Shown here: in pieces, positions 17,626 to 48,826 of the stretch
Layout: every line of letters starts with the position of its first letter
Numbering within the stretch: the stretch's first letter is position 1
From: Glandiceps talaboti
Lineage: Eukaryota; Hemichordata; Enteropneusta; Spengelidae
Assembly (NCBI RefSeq): GCF_964340395.1
Contig: NC_135563.1
Location: forward strand, 6,884,422-6,948,421
Length of the DNA: 64,000 nucleotides
Direction: 5' to 3'
Program-made: the position numbers and the translations under genes
Notes under the pieces: model-generated
The model's database searches: none
The model's input: only the letters and a program-made list of their open reading frames with translations
Told to the model about the DNA's origin: nothing

Positions 17626-19236
17626 GTGTTTGTAATATGGATGTGTCCATGTGTATGATCTGTGTATACATATAAGTTTGTGCTTGCTAAGTATTTAGTG
17701 TGATGTGTGCACCTCTAATGATGCGTGTGAATATTGTGAAAATAAAAAAAATGGTACTACAGCAACTACATTTTAATTATTATTGTATTGATAAAGACCT
17801 AAATGGCCGATATGATATGATATGATCGTTTCACCTCCTTCCTTCCCTAACATATCCTGTAGGTCTTACCTGTACTACATGTATGTCTTTTCATTTTTTT
17901 ACCTAACAGAAGAAGAAACAAGTGACAACATTCCTAAAGCAAGTACTGAAGGCCAGGTTGACAACCAGTATGAACTTGAACCTAGTGAGCCAGAACCTGT
18001 ATACCAACCTCCACCAGAGGAACCTGAATATCAACCAGAACCAAGCTATCCTGAAGCAGAATATGAAGACACTGCTGTCGTACCGCCACCATCTGCACCA
18101 CTAGAAGAAACAGAATATGCTGACATTGGCGCACCAACACCACCACAACCACCAGCTGGTGGTGGTGATGACACAGGAGTTTGTGCAAGGGCTGTCTATG
18201 ACTACCAAGCAGGTAATTTATCATTCCTCCATTGACTACCGCATTTGAATTCATTGTTCTAGCACATCTTAAACTGTACTTTTCTGTGTTATAATTTGTA
18301 GTTCACCCAAGTCAGAAGTGTTGTGACTAAAAAGAGATTCATTTCTAACTTACAGGGCATTGATGGCATTGTTCACTGTACACTTTCAAGTTTGACAATA
18401 ATCCCCACAAAGTTAGGGGGCTTTTCATACCCCTGTCCTACCTTTAGATTCAAGTATCAAATTATGTAAACATGTTAATTTTTGGGTCAAAAGTCAAAAA
18501 GCAGTTGAGCTGATTACTGATCAAGGTAGTTTTTAGGTTGAGATGGGTGTTAGTCAAGATAAAGTGATTATGTTGATGATATTCAAATAAGTCTAAAATT
18601 GTGACTTTTAGTGAAAAATGAAAATTTAAAAAATACAGGATGAATTAGTCTAATGTTCTATTTCCATTTTCTTATGGGTGTATATTTGATATATAATAAC
18701 ACATGATAGCAAGGGCAATATTGTGATTTATTGCCTGCCGAAGGGATAGTATTCATGATCATAATATTGATGCCCGAGCTGCAGGTGGTGAACAACAATT
18801 TTTTATGCACAGAATGTATGAGCAGTAGTCAAAATGATGTCATAGAGCAACATTGCTGCACACAACTGGGCAACATCAAAATAGACAGACCAACATTGCA
18901 TATCGCACTCATCTGCTATATATCACATTTTCAGCATATCACATGTCCCCGTTCTGGCCAATGACAGCGTCTATAGTATCGGTGAGGTGTAATAAATGTG
19001 AATGTTTCAAGGTAAAAAAGGAAATCAACTTTTGTTTGCTACAACCAAGTAAATATTTCATGTATCTCTATCAGAAATATTGTTCTTTTATTTTTTCAGC
19101 GGATGAATCAGAAATATCCTTTGACCCTGAGGATGTCATTACAAACATTGAAAAGATCGATTCTGGTTGGTGGCAAGGACAAGCCCCAGATGGCAGCTAT
19201 GGAATGTTCCCATCAAATTATGTTGACGAGATCTAG
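10666..19236 (+). CDS. DBNL: drebrin-like protein (Abp1/HIP-55)
   Basis: Actin-binding adaptor linking F-actin to dynamin, endocytosis and receptor signalling at the cell cortex. Eleven coding exons: 10666-10748, 11946-12001, 12492-12601, 14128-14202, 14719-14937, 15159-15310, 16307-16361, 16505-16573, 17028-17406, 17910-18212 and 19100-19236. Phases agree throughout and total 545 residues plus stop. Residues 1 to about 135 form the ADF-H domain ([45 protein letters not shown]), followed by [10 protein letters not shown] charged coiled coil of EEDER/KQ type runs across exons 6-8. A long Pro/Glu linker with repeated EPEPEP and EYEPEP-like units occupies exons 9-10. A C-terminal SH3 domain follows ([37 protein letters not shown]). 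Human DBNL is about 430 residues; the extra length is in the Pro/Glu linker. An AATAAA lies at 19324. The identification is secure. Confidence 0.97.
11278..11428. repeat. (CA)n microsatellite
   Basis: Long CA tract with few interruptions in intron 1 of DBNL. Confidence 0.97.
13013..13150. repeat. dispersed repeat, family D
   Basis: Contains GCAATCCAGACTGAGCATGC and GGACTATGGGATTATC. Its reverse complement recurs at about 47500-47630 inside the NKIRAS gene. Lies in intron 3 of DBNL. Type not determined. Confidence 0.65.
14318..14665. repeat. minisatellite of about 41 bp, intron 4 of DBNL
   Basis: About eight diverged copies of a unit built on GATTGGTTTGTGTACAGG followed by a TGAAAGTCCAAG segment. 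Most units contain TTTGTGTACAG/G, which resembles a 3' splice acceptor. Confidence 0.85.
15380..15462. mobile_element. short palindromic element, family A
   Basis: Begins CTGTAAGATACATCATG and ends AGTATATCTTA, with internal GCCCTCAC and GTGAGGGCGCC arms. It abuts the family E element directly, so one may have inserted at the edge of the other. In intron 6 of DBNL. Confidence 0.6.
15461..15904. mobile_element. inverted-repeat element, family E
   Basis: Left end TAGGGATGATCACACAATG, right end CATTGTGTGATCGTCCTA. Both terminal arms also carry related AACTTCATTTG/AATGAAGTTTG blocks, so the inverted repeats are about 50 bp. A TA flanks the ends, fitting a Tc1/mariner-like MITE. A diverged copy of the 3' half is at 42240-42516. 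No coding capacity. Confidence 0.65.
17460..17625. repeat. (GT)n-(GTAT)n-(GTCT)n microsatellite
   Basis: Compound tract in intron 9 of DBNL, beginning about 50 bases after the exon 9 donor. Confidence 0.96.
18694..18995. mobile_element. element of family F (diverged copy)
   Basis: Starts TAATAACACATG, contains GGGCAATATTG and TTGATGCCCGAGC, and ends GAGGTGTAATAA. The same start, internal blocks and end occur at 57565-58406. Lies in intron 10 of DBNL. Confidence 0.55.
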
Positions 19237-19323
19237 GGACTGTGTTCTCACAGAAACAGTTAATCTAACCAGTTTAATTTGCAATATGCAGGTGGATTTT
19301 GCTGTTTGTTGCTATCTTTCATA

Positions 19324-19329
19324 AATAAA
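19324..19329 (+). terminator. polyadenylation signal of DBNL
   Basis: AATAAA 88 bases downstream of the DBNL stop codon. Confidence 0.7.
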
Positions 19330-19449
19330 GAAAACAATTATATACAAACGTCTATCATAGGTATTTTGATATTAAAAGGATCCGAAGCTTTCTGTACCTG
19401 ATTGGAGCCTTTACTTTTACCCCAAATGCTCTTTTTATTTATCTTCTCA

Positions 19450-19850
19450 CCACCAGATGTGTCAGCCAATCACAATGATATCATTAGCTATAAATGTAGC
19501 TATCGCCAGATGTGTAAGCCAATCAAAATGCCTGTTGGCTGTAAACTTTGATATCACCAGATGTGTAAGCCAATCACAAAGATCCTATTATTTTCTTGAC
19601 GTGTTAGCCAATGTTTGTGTAATAGCTGTAATGTAGAAATCACCAGATGTGTAAGCCAATCAAAACACCCGGTAGCTATAAACATAGATATCACCAGGTG
19701 TGTGAGCCAATGAAAATGCCCAGTAGCTATAAATGTAGATTTCAACAGATGTATAAGCCAATCAAAATGCCTGGTAGCTATAAATGTAGATTTCACCAGA
19801 TGTGTAAGCCAATCACAATGACCCTATTGACTATAAACATAGACATCATT
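19450..19850. repeat. minisatellite of about 50 bp downstream of DBNL
   Basis: Seven or eight diverged units with the core CACCAGATGTGTAAGCCAAT followed by TAGCTATAAA. No gene in it. The remainder of 19850-21900 shows no gene; 20430-20690 is a diverged family H copy. Confidence 0.8.
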
Positions 19851-20429
19851 CACCTGTAACCAAGATTGCTACCATCAAATTCTATTTCCTCTTTAGGATA
19901 ATATATGACTTTGCTTGCCTTGAAGCCAATGTGTACGGTACATAAAGAACACATGTCTTCCAATTCATGTCTTTAACCACTGTCATATTCTTGTGATGTG
20001 TTGCTAGATGCTACAATTGTTCTTAAAGCTTTGGTCATCATTTGAAAGATAATACTCTGTATATCGTTGAGACAACTTCATATTATTTTATCGCTTGTAA
20101 TGTCAAGATTTGAATATTTGATTGAGAAGTGTTGTAGTTTCCACATACTTAACTTTGCCATGTTTGTCACAGAAGTTTATGTTGATTATTTAGAAAACAT
20201 TAGTTAACATTGTTGGGCCTAAATATCACCATAAAACTTCCTTATTCAGACATGGCCAACTTTTTATATTTCATGGCAGCAGAAGTAGGAGGGATGGGGT
20301 GGGGTGGGGTAGGGTGTTAACATGACCATTAAAAATAATATCTTGTGTTTATTTTGTCATGTTGATATTTAGTAGAAGTCATGCCATGAGTATGATCATG
20401 TGATGCAAAAAACAAGTTAAAAGCTTTGA

Positions 20430-20690
20430 TTTGATTTAATTAGGCATTAGATTTTGTCATGAATATTCATAGTCTGATATTACATATGCATGTCTGCTGA
20501 CTCCCATGAGGCATTGCATGTCTATGGAAAGGATCACCCACTGAACAATGAATGAGGAACAAAATTCTCGGTGATTCGATGTGTAGTTTGAAAAGTTTGA
20601 ACTCATGAAATGCAAATGACTCGTCAAATTATGAAAATACGTAGGGAAACATCCTATAACATTATATAGGGCAACCAATTCCTAACAAAT
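20430..20690. repeat. dispersed repeat, family H (partial)
   Basis: Shares the order CATGAATATTCAT, CTGCTGACTCCCAT, TATGGAAAG and AACAATGAATGA with copies at 36713-37135, 43150-43330 and 46480-46735. Confidence 0.5.
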
Positions 20691-21920
20691 TTGCAGAAAC
20701 TAAATAAATTGTGCCTGTATTTAATGTTTGTGATGTTATGATTTCTAATCATGTAAGCTTAGATTACAAACCTCCAAATTCTTAGTCAGTAGAGTTGGAA
20801 TATTTGCTGGCATTAAATGATTCCAATTTGTAAGTTATTAGAGAATTTCCTTTATTACAGCAGAAATAATAATTGTGTTCAGTTTCTATGGTCAAACATG
20901 TTTGATAAGAACCACATTTAACTCAGTAACATCAACAAAAGCTTTGATAAGTAATGTCTGTCGAATAAGGGTTTTTGCGTCTCGTTGCAGATCTCACAAG
21001 ATATGCAAATATACCTAGCAACAACAGTTGTCAAACATGTGAACATGGACATTCATGGTCAAGCTTTCCCTGTTGCCATGTGTGATGACGTTGAGAATAG
21101 TGTTGCCAAGTGTTTGACAATTTCAGCTTGACTGTTGTCATGTTGTTGCTATGGATGCAATGGCTCATACGAGATCTCTTCAGATCTGCCGTGAGATGAA
21201 AAACAGTCTATTAGTGTAAGTAATAAGCCACAATGGATGGGCACAAACAGATGTACGGTATAAACTTGATCTGCATTGTTTGAATTTTGCACTTACTGTC
21301 TACAGTATGGGATCTGGTTGCACCCACCCAATCACTGTTTACAATTGTATTACATGTACATGCACTATTGTAAGTTGGACAGAGGTTATTCATCTCAGTT
21401 TCAGTCGATGTTTCTTGGTTGAATGTGGCTCGTGTCAAATGTACGATCATTGAAACTAAACGCAATTATGATTTCCGCTGTATTTGTTGTCTGTAGTATT
21501 TTAATGTTTTAGCTTTAAACTCGGTGGGAATCAGTTATTACAAACAAAAAAATGACAACTTATATAAAAAAAATTCTGTTTGTAGATTGTTTTATTTTAT
21601 ATATAGAAATAAGTACATTTAGATATTTTTTACTCATTGGAGGATTTGTTTTATTAAATCTGTACAAATTGAAATGATCAAATCTGCTATGCAGTGTGAC
21701 AGAAATAGAAAGTCAATTTGTAGATCTACTTACTGTATAAAACAATATACAGCAGTCATAAATATTGTAATAAACTATCACGGATATTGATAACAATCAA
21801 CACTGTGCAATAGCAATGTTTCATCATATTATCAAGTTTTTTGAAGCTGCACTAGGTGCAACTGGAAGATTGTTTGGAAATTGTTTAGCTAGATATTATC
21901 ACTTCCCTCCTAATATGACA

Positions 21921-22240
21921 CTGGTAATCCAGCCTTCAGTTTACTAAGATAGACTACATCTATTATTCTTCAATGTGGTAGATTACACAAGTGGGTGATA
22001 GCGGTTCCTCTGCTGTGCAATTCTAATCACTCTGTGATCAAGATAGTGTAAACATTGGAAGTCCCAAAACAGCACTGCATGTTCATGGAACTCTAAATAA
22101 ACTAGTTTTCAGAGACGTCCCCCTGCTGAGACTATAATTATACCAACACCCATTCAATAGCTTATCACTGTTGCATCAAAATGTTGCAACAATAGTTTTA
22201 GTTTGTGTCTATCTTAGTAAACCAAAGGCTGAACTTCCAG
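21921..22240. mobile_element. MITE, family G
   Basis: About 320 bp bounded by imperfect terminal inverted repeats of about 34 bp. The left end is CTGGTAATCCAGCCTTCAGT and continues TTACTAAGATAGAC; the right end is GTCTATCTTAGTAAACC then AAAGGCTGAACTTCCAG. The reverse complement of the whole element occurs at 59556-59881. No coding frame. Confidence 0.8.
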
Positions 22241-22894
22241 AGTAATATCATACAACCCCAACATGGGTAAATGCATTTGTGCAGTTTTACACATAGTACA
22301 GAGAATTCAGTAAACATGATTTTTGGGTGTCCACCCAAAATTTAGTGCCCCGATCACTATATCAACCTGTTACTGTTCATCAGAGATTTTGAATAAAGGC
22401 TGGAACAGTCTCCCTCCATATCAGTGATGGAGGTACTGTGGCTGGAGCTTCGTTAGAAAAAATTTTGAATACAGAGATAACTCTATTAGGTTCTTTGTAC
22501 AGTTGTGTACCAAACCAATATAGAGTTTGGCTTGGCACCAGTATGTCTTGTATAAATATTTACTATAACAGGCAATCTAGAAAATAGCCGTTAGTGGAAT
22601 TCTTGAATCGTCATTTTCTACACCATGTAAATACTGAATATACAGTTCAACTGCTTGTTTCTAAAAAAAAATGTATGCGACAATTCATTCCATTTGGGTG
22701 TTTTTTCATAAAAATTAATACAATTGTACATTAGTTATTCATTCAATTTAGAAAAGGCAAAAAAAAAGACTTGATAAATTAGCAGAATTGAAAATAATTT
22801 ATGACTCATGACTTGATTTTATCTCCTTTTTATCTCCTTTTCATATAATGAGGTATAATTCAGGTTTGGTAGCCAGTGTAACACAGAAAATCAG

Positions 22895-23775
22895 TCATGG
22901 TGACATTCTGGTTCAGATGTGTAATCTCTCTTATATTCTTCTATCATCCTGATTCAGATTCTAAATCTGTAACATCCTCATTCAGATTCAGAATCTCATT
23001 GGCATCCTGGTTAAAATTCAGGATTTCTGTATCATGGTTCAGATTCAGAATCTCGGTGATATTCTGGTTAAAATTCAGGTTCTCTATAACATCTTCATTC
23101 ATATTTAGAATCTAATGACATCCTTGTTTACAAATTCCGGACCTCTGTACAGGGTTTAGATACAGAATTTCTTTGACATTCTTGCCATCCAGCTTTACTA
23201 TCTCTGTAACATGATGATTTGAATTCAGAATATCTGTAATATTCTCATTCAGATTCAGCATCTCAGTGACATCCTTGTTAAAATTCTGGATTTTTATAAC
23301 ATGGTTCAGATTCAGATTTCTTTGACATCCTTGTTCAGATTCACTATCTCTGTAATATTCAGATTCAGAGTCTCAATGACATCCTGGATAACATTCAGTA
23401 TCTTGTAACATGGTTCAGATACAGGATTTCTTTGACATCCTTGTTCGACTTCACAATTTCATTGACATGATTTGAATTCAGAACATCTAACATCCTAGTT
23501 CAGAATGGTACACAATCTCACTGTAACATCTTCAGTCCGATTCAAGATTCACAATCTTAGTGATATCCAGATTTAGATTCACAATCTGAATCATCCATCA
23601 GGTTCACAATCTCTCTGATATCATTATTCAGATTCACAATCACCATGATATCCTCATTCTGATCAACAGTCTCCATGACATCCTGGTTGGTTCAAATTCA
23701 CAATCTGTGTGATATCCTCATCCAGATTCACAATCTGTGGCATACTGGGTTCAGATTCACAATCTCAGAAAAGAA
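22895..23775. repeat. degenerate minisatellite 3' of HPS1
   Basis: Some twenty diverged units of the type GATTCAGAATCTC, GTGACATCCTGGTT (roughly 45 bp with variable length). It ends about 100 bases from the HPS1 stop codon and may be transcribed as 3' UTR. Confidence 0.8.
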
Positions 23776-23873
23776 AATTCGAAGTCAGAGTCCTCGTAAC
23801 ATTATAATTTTGGTTTGATATTCTTTAAAATCACAATTTGAGCATATCAGCCATGAGTGTCAGAGAATATCTG

Positions 23874-42819
<18,946 letters not shown>

Positions 42820-44327
42820 GGTGATGGACGGAATACAGGATCTTCACTCTTAAATGTCAACACTCTACCATATGTAGGTAGGTTTTCAAGTTGTATAGAG
42901 TTCACACCTTCGCCAAAATTACATTCTTCTTAATTTATTCTGTTCAATCCTGCCAAAGAATTTATGAGAGAGATGAAAATTAAAGTATAATTAGAAATGT
43001 TGAAGAGGGTGGATAGACTGCAAAATTGTGTTGTTAAGCCCTATCAGACTTCTAAACCATTGTAAGATATATGGTGCCAGGGACAGGCAGTCATGCCTAT
43101 CAGACTTCTAAACTGCTGTAAGATATGTTGTGTTGTTCAGACCTCTCAGGCATCTAAACTACCATGATAACGTATAGCTGATATTCATGAGATGTTTTAC
43201 ACTGAAGGGAATAATCACTCAGGAGTCATGAATATTCATTGTACAGCAGAGCGGTATGAATATAATAATATTTCTGCTGACTCCCATCTTGTACAGCCCG
43301 CTAGGAAAGATACTCAATAAAGGCACAAGATGAACTCGATTCTCTGAAATCACAGTAGCTGCAATAATTGTAGCGTTTGATGTGATTTTGAGGGCTTTTT
43401 CGTCTGTTTTTGTGCCTTTTTCGTTCCGACGTTTAACCCTATTCAAAGACCCCCCCCCCATAAACACACGCATGCACACCAGTAGGTATACTTCTTAACT
43501 CTATTTGACTGAAGGCAAAGGCTCAGAGAAGAGAGACATGACTGTATATACGCGGTGTCGAATGTTGTAGAGTAACAACTTGTCTTAAAATTGATCAAAT
43601 TGTTAAACCCGGAAGTAACTACTGTGACAGTTGTTCCTAAGTTATTTCCGGTGTCTGTGCATATTGTCATTCTTTAAAACACGTTACTGAGTAGGTTTAC
43701 TTACCTTGTCTGTTTCAAACTACATTGTTGATATCTAATTTATTCCATTTCACTTCTAACCACATTTCCGAATGGCCTTGTTTACACAGCAGCGATCGAT
43801 CACATGCAACTACTCTCACCTGAATGACCTCAAAACTGACAAGGCCCCTAGTCACCCGTTGGTGGCGCTGTATCATTAGACTTGAAGCAAACTACATGCG
43901 CAAACTACACCGTAAGTAGATTACAGACAACTATTGAACTATTAGTACGTATGCAAGATATTAATTTTCACACAAGTACATTTTTTTTAAATTCCCAAGA
44001 TCCTGTAATATTCGGATATAAAAAATAAATAGATATATAGATTAGTTTTATAATCTCTAAATATAAGTTTCAGCAAAGTGACTATAATTTTTATGAAAAA
44101 GTAACTTATATAAAACTAGCCTTGAATTCAGTGATTGGTTGATCCCATCTACTTACGCTGATTCACATTACTCAGAGATGCTACTGACATCATTTAGCAC
44201 AGTGGGTGAATTTAATCCAGTAAGAGTTTGCATCCGTTTTCTTCATGAAAGTACAATATTGAATTTGTTTTCTTTAGCTTGTGTTAGGACCACAGGGCAC
44301 TCAGGCTTAGTTAGTTATGTTTACAAA

Positions 44328-44445
44328 ACAAACAAACAAACAAACAAACAAACAAACACACACACACACACAAACAGACAGACAAACAAACAAACAAACA
44401 AACAGAAACAGACAAACAAACAAAAAAAGAAATAAATAAATGAAT
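44328..44445. repeat. (AAAC)n microsatellite
   Basis: AAAC units with CA and GACA interruptions, ending in AAAT units. Confidence 0.9.
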
Positions 44446-44839
44446 AAATACTTATAAAACTATACACAATACTTCATTATCAACTACAAGAATTACTATA
44501 AGTTTTCATATATTTGAAATGACCACAATTTTACATACAACTGTGACCATTTTGCATATAGGAAAACATATAGTAATTCTTGTTGTTGATACTGAATTGC
44601 AATAACTCTCTTGTTGATGCTTGTCAGTATGTATTTATTTATTGTTTGCTGGGTTGTTTATTTTTTATCAACACAGCAACGGTTCTAAGCTATATATATA
44701 TCATCACAACCTCATCAACCTTATCTACATTCTCAACTTATCAAGTGTGAAGTTTAAACCTTATACAACTATTAGTAGTACTATACAAACATTACACACG
44801 CATTTGTACACAACATTCATGACTTTGAAATAAATAAAC

Positions 44840-44845
44840 TTTATT
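44840..44845 (-). terminator. candidate polyadenylation signal of NKIRAS
   Basis: AATAAA on the minus strand about 490 bases beyond the NKIRAS stop codon. Confidence 0.4.
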
Positions 44846-45331
44846 TACGATAAAGAGACAAGGTTATGCATTTATGAAAAATCACAAGCACTTACAGAAA
44901 CTACAATGGGATCCACAATTATTGTAATTTAATGAAATCAACAACTACATTACAAAACAATTAAATACCTGCTGACAGACAGAGATAGATACCATTTCAA
45001 TCATCCTCTAGTAGGAATACACTACAAAGTAGTGACCACTGAGGGCGCTGTAGTCAATTTCGTTTTTTAGAGAATCTACCTTCTGCTTTATTTCCTGATC
45101 AAACTACTTGAAACAATCAAATTATATAAAAGTTGAAAGAAGAATTCAGACGAACAAACTACAACATCTAATAGTTTACAACAAATTTTGAATTCCAAGT
45201 TTGGAAATAGCAATTTGACAACTTGAACATCTGAGACAAATAAAGTTTACATTAGACTACTATATTGAGTGTGAGATAAAGACACAATGTCATGAGTTGA
45301 AAATTTGTACAAGTGATATAAATATTGAACA

Positions 45332-46217
45332 TTATGCATCTGAAGAATTAAACGAGCCCTGCTTTGCCTTCCTTCCAATTTGAAATGCTGATTTACCTGT
45401 AGGTGGACAAAGAAATCATATTAATATTCGGTAATTAATTATTCAGAATTGAAGCTCTTGGTAATGCCTTCACAATTTTAGGTTTAAATGATTTTCACTT
45501 GTTTCAATCAATATTCATTAATGTATAACGTGCCAGGTGTTCAATTATTCTTGTACATTGGCTTTTGTTACAATCGCAAGTCATGGGGTTCTGTCATAGT
45601 ATTTAAGTACAGAAATAAAGAAATTTGCTCTGTTTTCTTCATCAGATTGCACAACTTTCACAACTTCAAACAAAAAGACGAGAACATTCTTAACAGGTTA
45701 TCAATACAGATAATTAATGTCACAACTTACTTGATGGCTGGGTCATTCTGGATGCCATATACACCAAGGGCTCTAAAACACTTCTTCTGTCTTTCACAGA
45801 CACTTCAAATAGTCGCACTGGAAATAAAAATATAATCATCATAATACAATGACAGGTCAGCAAGCAAACACAGACCCAAACTTTGACTATTAGTAGTGTG
45901 ACATGTCAATGGCCATTTATATGTTACACTCACAATAGGATATACTAGCATGTGTCGCAGATAGTTTTCTTCAAGTGTCAGTACATTGAACTTCATTCAG
46001 TAATTATACCTACATGACCAATGCACTGATATAATCTACTCGTGTACCAGTCAACAACAATAGTTTTAGTGTGAGTCGATCTTAGTTTGTTAACAGCTTG
46101 ATTTACATACTAATATATGAGACATATGTAAATTCTAAAGAGATCATAATAATCATGAACACAAATAAACAGACAGAGGCTACAAATAGGAAATTTTTCA
46201 ACATCAACGAGTGTGGG

Positions 46218-46272
<55 letters not shown>

Positions 46273-48826
46273 ACATTAATAATGAACCTCCACTATTTTA
46301 CCTTTTTCTTTGTGTGCCCATGCTGTAGCTGTTGACAAATCAATTTCTCTTTCATGGTCTAGATCTAATTTATTTCCAAGTGCTACTATGGTTACCTGCA
46401 AAAAAAAGAGAGTCAAATTTGAGACCTAAATTTGACAACTTTTATTATTAAAAGAAAACTGATCTAATATCATACTTTAAAGGAGAACACTTGTCGCAAA
46501 AAGAAGTGCTTTTTCATGAACTTTAGGCTCTAAACTCTTAGGAGTCATGAATATTTAGAATCTGCTGGCACATATGCATACCAGCTGACTCCTATAAGAC
46601 AATGTGTAACTATGGAAAGAGTCTCCATGGAACACTAAATGACTCGAGGAATGAATTTAAAATCTGTGTTTTGTGGCAATCATGCATAATGTATGTGATG
46701 TAAATACATGAAATTATTATTAATTATTATTTTTTTGCCAGAGGTTGAAAAAACAACCAAATTTACATATCAAGTGAGGAAAATGAAATAATCAGGTAAA
46801 CACATCGACAATGAGGAAAAATATATACAGTATATATATATATAAATAACTCAAAATTTCTGGCTTAACCACAAAAATAGTTTGTTCAAACTAGTTGAGT
46901 TCGCGGCCCAAGTAAAATATATACAGTAATATGATATACATAACATAAAAAATAATAAATAACAGACCAAAACAAAAGCAAATAACTCTGCAGTACCCAA
47001 TGATTACGAAAATGCCTTTACTTCATGATGTAGCATTCCCCTTAACTTTGAACTAGTATAGAACAGTCATCGCACTGACAATGAACAGAAAATCACTATA
47101 TCAAACCATTACTATTACTTCTCCACTACAAGAGGTAAAATAATCACACACACCTCTTTTTTATCTCTTGATTTGTCTATTTCTTTCTTCAGTATCTCAA
47201 TCTGCCTGAAAGATTCTCTACTAGTGATGCTGTATATGAGGAGGAAACCCTGCAATAAAATTAATACTTCATGTTTATGTACTGGCAATGTGTTTGAGAG
47301 CAAAGTCATCCAATAAAAATATGGATTTTATACTCTGGTTGTTCTATGTCACAACAACACATGTCTACATCACCACTGATTCTGCTGTGTTCAAAATATG
47401 AGTCAAAACATTCAAACGTGCCATTACTTTCCATGATTTTTGTATATTACGGGCACTGGTATAATTATGTTTTTCTCCAAAATATTTCTTCAATTCATAG
47501 TTGCCCTGACAATTGTGGGAGGTTAATTTTATCAGTAGCTCCAGATTAGGTATTACGATAACCACAGATAATCCCATAGTCCTTTGCGTCTGAGCATGCT
47601 CAGTCTGGATTGCAAGTTCCCTATTATCAAATGATAGAAATACCGAGGATAAACATACAATGGTGTTACTTACATCTCCAACACTGAAATAGTGTTTTGG
47701 CAGATCTGGTACATCATTGTCCTGTGTGGAAGGAACAATTTCATAGTCAAACATACAAGTAAATAAATGACACAAAATACCATTACATGAACTGAGGCAG
47801 TGTCCAGATTTCCTGTCTAGAAATATTGTCTGACATTATGAAAACGTGGTATAATGATGGAGGTGAAACATTGTAGATTGTCGGATTTGAAGATATATGA
47901 ACACCTCTATTTATATTTGCCCTTATTCTATGATATAAGAAATAATGTCAATAAACTTAGTTAACACTGTATCCCCTTGTATAGATAGAGACATGTTGAT
48001 AAAAAAATTATTTTCCCATTAGTCCTTATTTTCTAAAAAATTACTTTTTCAAAATTGAGAAAAAACTAAAAATGTGGAAGTTCAAAATATTTTAATAAGT
48101 ACTCAGTAAAAGTACTTACCAGACCAGCTGTATCATAAAATCTGACTTTCTCCTTAACACCTCGATCTGTTTCAATCATACCAACGTATATATCTTCTAC
48201 TGTTGGAAAATTGTTGGACTGCACATAAGGTAAGAAGAAAATGGAGTGGTGTGAATGAAAAAAATATATCATAATTTGTTGAGATGACTGGCAAATATAT
48301 ATATATATGAATTATTAGAAAATTAGAAATACAAGTAGCAGATGTAGTAATACAAGCAGCAGTAGCACTATCTAGTCTGTTGGCTTATAAACACCATGGA
48401 TGATTATTAACATGGATATATCCCCTAATACATCCATGACAAATTTTTATCACTAGCTTGTTGCGGATGTGTCCACCACGGGGATAAGTAATCTTGATCA
48501 TAATAGGACCGTTATCTAAATATGCAAATATTAATTACGGACACGAATAATATTAACGGCATAACTCGTATTGGTATTTTGTTTACCAATCCAAACGAGC
48601 AAAACGGATTTAAAGTAACAACAGTGTTCGTATACATTCATTACGTAATATTTCACTATAAAACGTTGGTTACTCAAGATTACGTATCCCTGTGGTGGCA
48701 ACCATATCAAGCCACTCTGGCACTCACCTGTCCCGGTACGTGACTACCGTAGATAGCTTGCTCTAATACAGCTGTCTTACCAACAGATGGACTTCCACAC
48801 ACAACCACTTTGACTGTCTTACCCAT
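45332..48826 (-). CDS. NKIRAS: kappaB-Ras, NF-kappaB inhibitor-interacting Ras-like protein
   Basis: Small Ras-like protein that binds the PEST region of IkappaB and slows its degradation, so restraining NF-kappaB. Seven exons in order: 48826-48728, 48218-48120, 47721-47674, 47249-47154, 46395-46302, 45817-45731 and 45396 to about 45332. All phases agree, giving 195 residues against about 192 in human NKIRAS1. Motifs: G1 [10 protein letters not shown], effector region [21 protein letters not shown]3-like [38 protein letters not shown]4 LGNKLDL and C-terminal [14 protein letters not shown]. The residue equivalent to Ras Gln61 is Leu and no CAAX box is present, both family hallmarks. Exon 4 uses a GTGTGT donor. 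One invertebrate gene would correspond to both vertebrate NKIRAS1 and NKIRAS2. The last exon boundary is good to about one base. Confidence 0.96.
46215..46270. repeat. (GT)n microsatellite
   Basis: GT tract about 30 bases downstream, in NKIRAS orientation, of the exon 5 donor. Confidence 0.95.
46480..46735. repeat. dispersed repeat, family H (partial)
   Basis: Shares CTTAGGAGTCATGAATAT, CAGCTGACTCCTAT and TTTTGTGGCAATCATG with the full copy. In intron 4 of NKIRAS. Confidence 0.55.
47310..47630. repeat. family I repeat joined to a family D repeat
   Basis: 47310-47500 matches family I (CTGGTTGTTCTATGTCACAA; CAAAATATGAGTCAAAAC). 47500-47630 is the reverse complement of the family D copy at 13013-13150 (GATAATCCCATAGTCC; GCATGCTCAGTCTGGATTGC). 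Both lie in intron 3 of NKIRAS. Confidence 0.6.

Larger units (their letters stand above)
42820..45331. other. HPS1 upstream region and intergenic stretch to NKIRAS
   Basis: Contains a consensus donor on the minus strand at about 43703 (GACAAG/GTAAGT) that may end an HPS1 5' UTR exon, a diverged family H copy at about 43150-43330, and an (AAAC)n tract. No other gene is recognised. Confidence 0.5.

Noticed and set aside
47365-47775. 136-residue minus-strand frame reading through NKIRAS exon 3
   Set aside because: Only 47674-47721 is exon; the remainder is intron made of family I and D repeats.
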